Below are positions 5,514-7,779 of a stretch of 7,779 nt of DNA, piece by piece (within the stretch, counting starts at the first letter, position 1; every line of letters starts with the position of its first letter). Location: NCBI GenBank assembly GCA_029879825.1, contig JAOUPL010000054.1, positions 1-7,779 on the forward strand, in the 5' to 3' direction. The notes below the pieces were generated by a model, which saw nothing but the letters and a program-made list of their open reading frames with translations, made no database searches and had not been told where the DNA came from. The position numbers and the translations under genes were made by a program. This stretch comes from Candidatus Bathyarchaeota archaeon (GTDB lineage Archaea > Thermoproteota > Bathyarchaeia > Bathyarchaeales > Bathyarchaeaceae).

Positions 5514-6644
5514 TTGTCGAATATAAATGATGTTTCTCTCAAAACCGTTGGATTAATCGTTAACCCCATCGCCGGAATGGGAGGAGCAGTTGGACTTAAA
5601 GGCACCGACGGAAAAGCAATACTGGAAAGGGCTATAATTCTCGGGGCAAAACCCATAGCGCCAGCAAGGGCGGAATCCTTTCTATCCGAATTGAAGTCTT
5701 TCAAAGGAAAGATACGACTAGTTGTCGGAGCTGGAAGAATGGGGGAAGACGAAGCTCGAAACTGTGGTTTCGCATGCGTAGTTCTTGAGAAGACAAAAAA
5801 AGAAACTACCGCCGAAGACACGATGAAATTTGCAAGGAGGATCATAGACGCAGGTGCCGATCTTCTCGTCTTCTGTGGTGGAGATGGAACAGCCCGAGAC
5901 GTACTAAACATAGTTGGCACTAATCTTCCGGTGTTAGGTGTTCCAACAGGGGTGAAGATGCACAGCGCTGTTTTTGCTGTGGGACCTAGGGCTGCAGCGA
6001 GAATAGCCCTGGAATTTCTGTGGGAAGAACTGCCCCTTAGGGAAGCAGAGGTAATGGATGTGGATGAAGACGCTTTTAGGAAGGGCCGAGTTTCTGCAAG
6101 GCTCTACGGTTATGTCTTGACCCCTTATGAACCGGATTTGATTCAAGGAGCTAAGATGGCGAGTCTGATGACTGAGAGTGAAATGCGCAATCAAGCCGCC
6201 ATAGCTATCTACGTCATTGAAAACATGAAACCCGATGTGATTTACATCATCGGTCCAGGAACAACAACCCGTACCATCGGAGACCTCTTGGACGCGAAGA
6301 AAACCCTCTTAGGAGTGGACCTCTTCTGTAAAAAGAAACTCATAGCCAAGGACGTTAACGAGAAACAAATACTGGAGAAAATTAAGGGTAAAACCGCGCA
6401 GATTATCGTCACTCCTATAGGAGGCCAAGGCTTCATATTTGGAAGAGGAAACCAGCAGATAAGTTCGGCGGTAATTCATGAAGTAGGTCGGGATAACATA
6501 GTTGTGGTTGCAGCGGAAGGCAAATTGAGAAGCTTGAAAAGTCTAAGGGTTGACACTGGTGATCCAAGTCTCGATGATGAGCTTCGAGGATGCATCAAGG
6601 TTATAACCGACTACAAAAAGGAACATATGATGCGAATTGAATAA
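5514..6644 (+). CDS. ATP-NAD kinase-like protein of the COG3199 family (376 aa)
   Basis: Predicted cytosolic kinase of the NAD kinase/diacylglycerol kinase superfamily, expected to phosphorylate NAD or a related substrate with ATP or polyphosphate. The N-terminal domain has GLIVNPIAGMGGAVGLKGTD (13-32), GAGRMGE (72-78) and the hallmark GGDGTARD (122-129), followed by GVPTGVKMHSAVFA (142-155). The C-terminal part has IGPGTTT (246-252), LLGVDL (265-270) and PIGGQGFIFGRGNQQIS (301-317), all typical of this group. Length is in the family's usual range. Translation seems to begin at TTG 5514: an in-frame TGA at 5502-5504 excludes earlier starts and conservation begins by residue 12. No good ribosome site precedes it, so translation may depend on coupling to the thioredoxin gene. 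The true substrate of COG3199 proteins is poorly settled, so NAD is a family-based inference. Supply of NADPH beside a thioredoxin gene would make sense. Confidence 0.9.
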   Translation: MSNINDVSLKTVGLIVNPIAGMGGAVGLKGTDGKAILERAIILGAKPIAPARAESFLSELKSFKGKIRLVVGAGRMGEDEARNCGFACVVLEKTKKETTAEDTMKFARRIIDAGADLLVFCGGDGTARDVLNIVGTNLPVLGVPTGVKMHSAVFAVGPRAAARIALEFLWEELPLREAEVMDVDEDAFRKGRVSARLYGYVLTPYEPDLIQGAKMASLMTESEMRNQAAIAIYVIENMKPDVIYIIGPGTTTRTIGDLLDAKKTLLGVDLFCKKKLIAKDVNEKQILEKIKGKTAQIIVTPIGGQGFIFGRGNQQISSAVIHEVGRDNIVVVAAEGKLRSLKSLRVDTGDPSLDDELRGCIKVITDYKKEHMMRIE

Positions 6645-6702
6645 CTGTAAATGTTGTGAAACAACTCAGTCAGGAGAATAGAACAATAAGAGGATGAGTT
6701 AC

Positions 6703-7464
6703 ATGAAAAAACTTGTTTCTATGGGTAGAGGAGGCAGCGGCAAAACAACTTTTGTCGCCCTTATGACCAAATACTTCATTGAAAATGGCGATACCCCCCT
6801 ACTTCTCATAGACGTAGACCCCGATCAAAACCTGGGAGAAATGGTTGGAATAGACCTTAAAGAAGAGGGAAAGAAGACCATATCCGAATTGCTTCTTGAA
6901 ACTTTTTTGGAGGGAGGAGGAACCACGGTTGGAGTACCCCCTTCAGAAAGGATAGAAAGTAAAATTTGGGAAGTGGGATTATACGAAGGCGCTTCCTTCG
7001 ATTTGGTTGCCGTTGGAACAAAATTCATAGAGGGGTGTTACTGTCTGCCAGACGCCGCTTTGAAAAAAGCTCTAGAAGGCTTAACGAAAACTTACAGATA
7101 CGTTCTTATTGATTCTCCAGCTGGACTAGAACACTTGAACAGAAGGATTGCTTCTCAGGTAGACGACATATTTGACATAATAGATCCTTCCCAAAAATCC
7201 TTCCACCACGTGGAGAGGGCATACAGAGTCGCCAAAGAGGTTGAGATAGATTTCAAGAATTTCTACGTTGTCGCAGGCTACAGAGTTCCAGAGGAACTAG
7301 AAGTAGAGATTGAAAAAAGAATAAAACTGAAATATCTAGGAAAAATCGCTTACGACAAGGAAGTTGAAAACTACGTTCTCTCTGGGAAACCTCTACTTGA
7401 AATACCCTCTTCGTCCCCTGCATACAATTCAGTGAGAGAACTCATGAAAAAAGCAGGCTACTAG
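6703..7464 (+). CDS. CooC-like deviant Walker A ATPase (metallocentre maturation type), 253 aa
   Basis: A soluble P-loop ATPase of the SIMIBI class (MinD/ParA/CooC). Counting from Met at 6703: P-loop VSMGRGGSGKTT (5-16), LLIDVDPDQNLG (34-45) with the switch/Walker-like Asp residues, EGCYCLPD (110-117) with a Cys-x-Cys (Cys112, Cys114), and YVLIDSPAGLEHLNR (133-147). CooC uses such a CxC at its dimer interface to bind Ni/Zn while it loads nickel into carbon monoxide dehydrogenase; relatives serve acetyl-CoA synthase and other metalloenzymes. The signature Lys of the deviant Walker A (GKGG) is Arg here (GRGG). I chose 6703 over an in-frame ATG at 6694 because GAGG at 6690-6693 is 9 nt from the former and touches the latter. 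It is 58 nt downstream of the kinase gene. No carbon monoxide dehydrogenase gene is in the window, so the client is unknown. Confidence 0.88.
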   Translation: MKKLVSMGRGGSGKTTFVALMTKYFIENGDTPLLLIDVDPDQNLGEMVGIDLKEEGKKTISELLLETFLEGGGTTVGVPPSERIESKIWEVGLYEGASFDLVAVGTKFIEGCYCLPDAALKKALEGLTKTYRYVLIDSPAGLEHLNRRIASQVDDIFDIIDPSQKSFHHVERAYRVAKEVEIDFKNFYVVAGYRVPEELEVEIEKRIKLKYLGKIAYDKEVENYVLSGKPLLEIPSSSPAYNSVRELMKKAGY

Positions 7465-7495
7465 AATACACATAAAATCAGCCAAGACAATCTCC

Positions 7496-7506
7496 GCCTT
7501 TTATTT
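7496..7506 (+). terminator. Possible T-rich transcription terminator
   Basis: GCCTTTTATTT lies about 35 nt after the CooC-like stop codon, on the plus strand. Archaeal termination often needs only such a U-rich stretch without a hairpin. Further T-runs occur at 7637-7642 and 7671-7675, so the exact site is uncertain. Confidence 0.3.
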
Positions 7507-7616
7507 GGACCCAGTAATAACGGCAGAATGTTGAAAACAATATTTTCATTGAACAGAATAGTCCAGAACCTGAAGTTAAAGTCTCTATTCCTATGTATTA
7601 ACACCCCGCATGCACT

Positions 7617-7636
7617 TTCATAAAAAAGAATAGTTA
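7617..7636 (+). repeat. Direct repeat copy 1 (20 bp)
   Basis: TTCATAAAAAAGAATAGTTA matches the stretch at 7681-7700 in 18 of 20 bases with a pitch of 64 bp. It lies in the intergenic region before the putative gene at 7761 and includes a TATA-like CATAAAAAA. Confidence 0.6.
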
Positions 7637-7680
7637 TTTTTTATCGGATTGGATTAGCCTATATCTCTCTTTTTCTGACC

Positions 7681-7700
7681 TTCATAAAAAACAATGGTTA
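7681..7700 (+). repeat. Direct repeat copy 2 (20 bp), possible promoter element of the next gene
   Basis: TTCATAAAAAACAATGGTTA is the second copy. Its CATAAAAAA core is TATA-like and would place a transcription start near 7713, about 48 nt before the ATG at 7761. The two copies might be duplicated core promoters or regulator sites. Confidence 0.5.
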
Positions 7701-7760
7701 ATTCGCACAAAAGACCGGAGGAAAAGACTTCTTTCGTAGGTTTTTCAAGGGGTAGAAATA

Positions 7761-7779
7761 ATGTGGGTCGTGCACATGC
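7761..7779 (+). CDS. Possible 5' end of another gene, cut by window edge
   Basis: An ATG at 7761 opens a frame reading MWVVHM before the window ends. AAGGGGT (7747-7753), a partial ribosome binding site, is 7 nt upstream. Only six codons are visible, so identity cannot be judged and the call rests on position and the ribosome site. Confidence 0.3.

Larger units (their letters stand above)
7465..7760. other. Intergenic region after the CooC-like gene
   Basis: About 300 bp without a convincing gene on either strand; the longest plus-strand ATG frame here (7528-7623, 31 codons) has no ribosome site or recognisable sequence. The stretch is A/T-rich with several T-runs, a weak A/T hairpin (TGAAAA 7532-7537 with TTTTCA 7543-7548), and two copies of a 20-bp repeat. 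It probably contains the 3' end of the upstream transcript and the promoter of the next gene. Confidence 0.6.

Noticed and set aside
5426..5920. 164-residue minus-strand open frame opposite the thioredoxin end and kinase start
   Set aside because: It lies antisense to strongly conserved kinase motifs, has a Ser/Pro-rich composition typical of a shadow frame, no family motif, and no ribosome site was evident.
6599..6608. GGTTATAACC palindrome resembling the half-sites of the copA/DtxR dyad
   Set aside because: It lies within the kinase coding sequence encoding conserved-looking residues, lacks the GGC centre, and is likely chance.
7528..7623. 31-residue plus-strand frame in the right intergenic region
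   Set aside because: It has no ribosome site, no recognisable sequence, and ends inside the direct repeat.

Overview
The window looks like a chromosomal segment of an archaeon. Several features point that way: TATA-box-like promoters in place of -35/-10 pairs, GGAGGTG-type ribosome binding sites mixed with leaderless or TTG starts, a DtxR-type regulator of archaeal layout, a COG3199-type ATP-NAD kinase, and a thiazole synthase with a His where yeast Thi4 has its sacrificial Cys. The gene mix fits an anaerobic Thermoproteota/Bathyarchaeia-like lineage, but that placement is inference. No mobile element, CRISPR array, tRNA or rRNA is visible.

Layout. The minus-strand block (1-3276) holds, in transcription order, the Cu(I)-exporting P1B-type ATPase CopA (3276-754), a 48-residue YHS-domain protein 38 nt downstream (715-569), and the first 166 residues of a Thi4-type thiazole synthase (500 to the left edge). 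A 105-bp divergent intergenic region (3277-3381) carries TATA-like elements and a perfect 15-bp inverted repeat that is a good candidate operator. The plus-strand block starts with a three-domain DtxR/MntR-family metalloregulator (3382-4059). A possible 46-codon ORF follows, then a ZIP-family metal transporter (4172-4927). A second group (5071-7464) holds a thioredoxin with a charged N-terminal helix, a COG3199 ATP-NAD kinase-like protein and a CooC-like deviant Walker A ATPase with a CxC motif. The genes in this group are separated by 41 and 58 nt. The last 315 bp are mostly intergenic, with a 20-bp near-perfect direct repeat and a possible start of another gene at 7761.

How the parts may work together. 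CopA would expel Cu(I), and the YHS protein could hand metal to it or buffer metal in the cytosol. The divergent DtxR-family protein could sense a divalent metal and repress itself and/or copA through the shared palindrome. The ZIP transporter would move Zn, Fe, Mn or a similar ion. The thioredoxin, NAD kinase-like and CooC-like genes suggest redox and metallocentre-maturation work. The whole window therefore has a metal/redox theme. The individual families are known. The less ordinary points are the pairing of a DtxR-type regulator with a copper exporter and a YHS microprotein, the mixed metal site of that regulator, and the Arg in place of the signature Lys of the CooC-like ATPase. I do not see a clearly unprecedented system.
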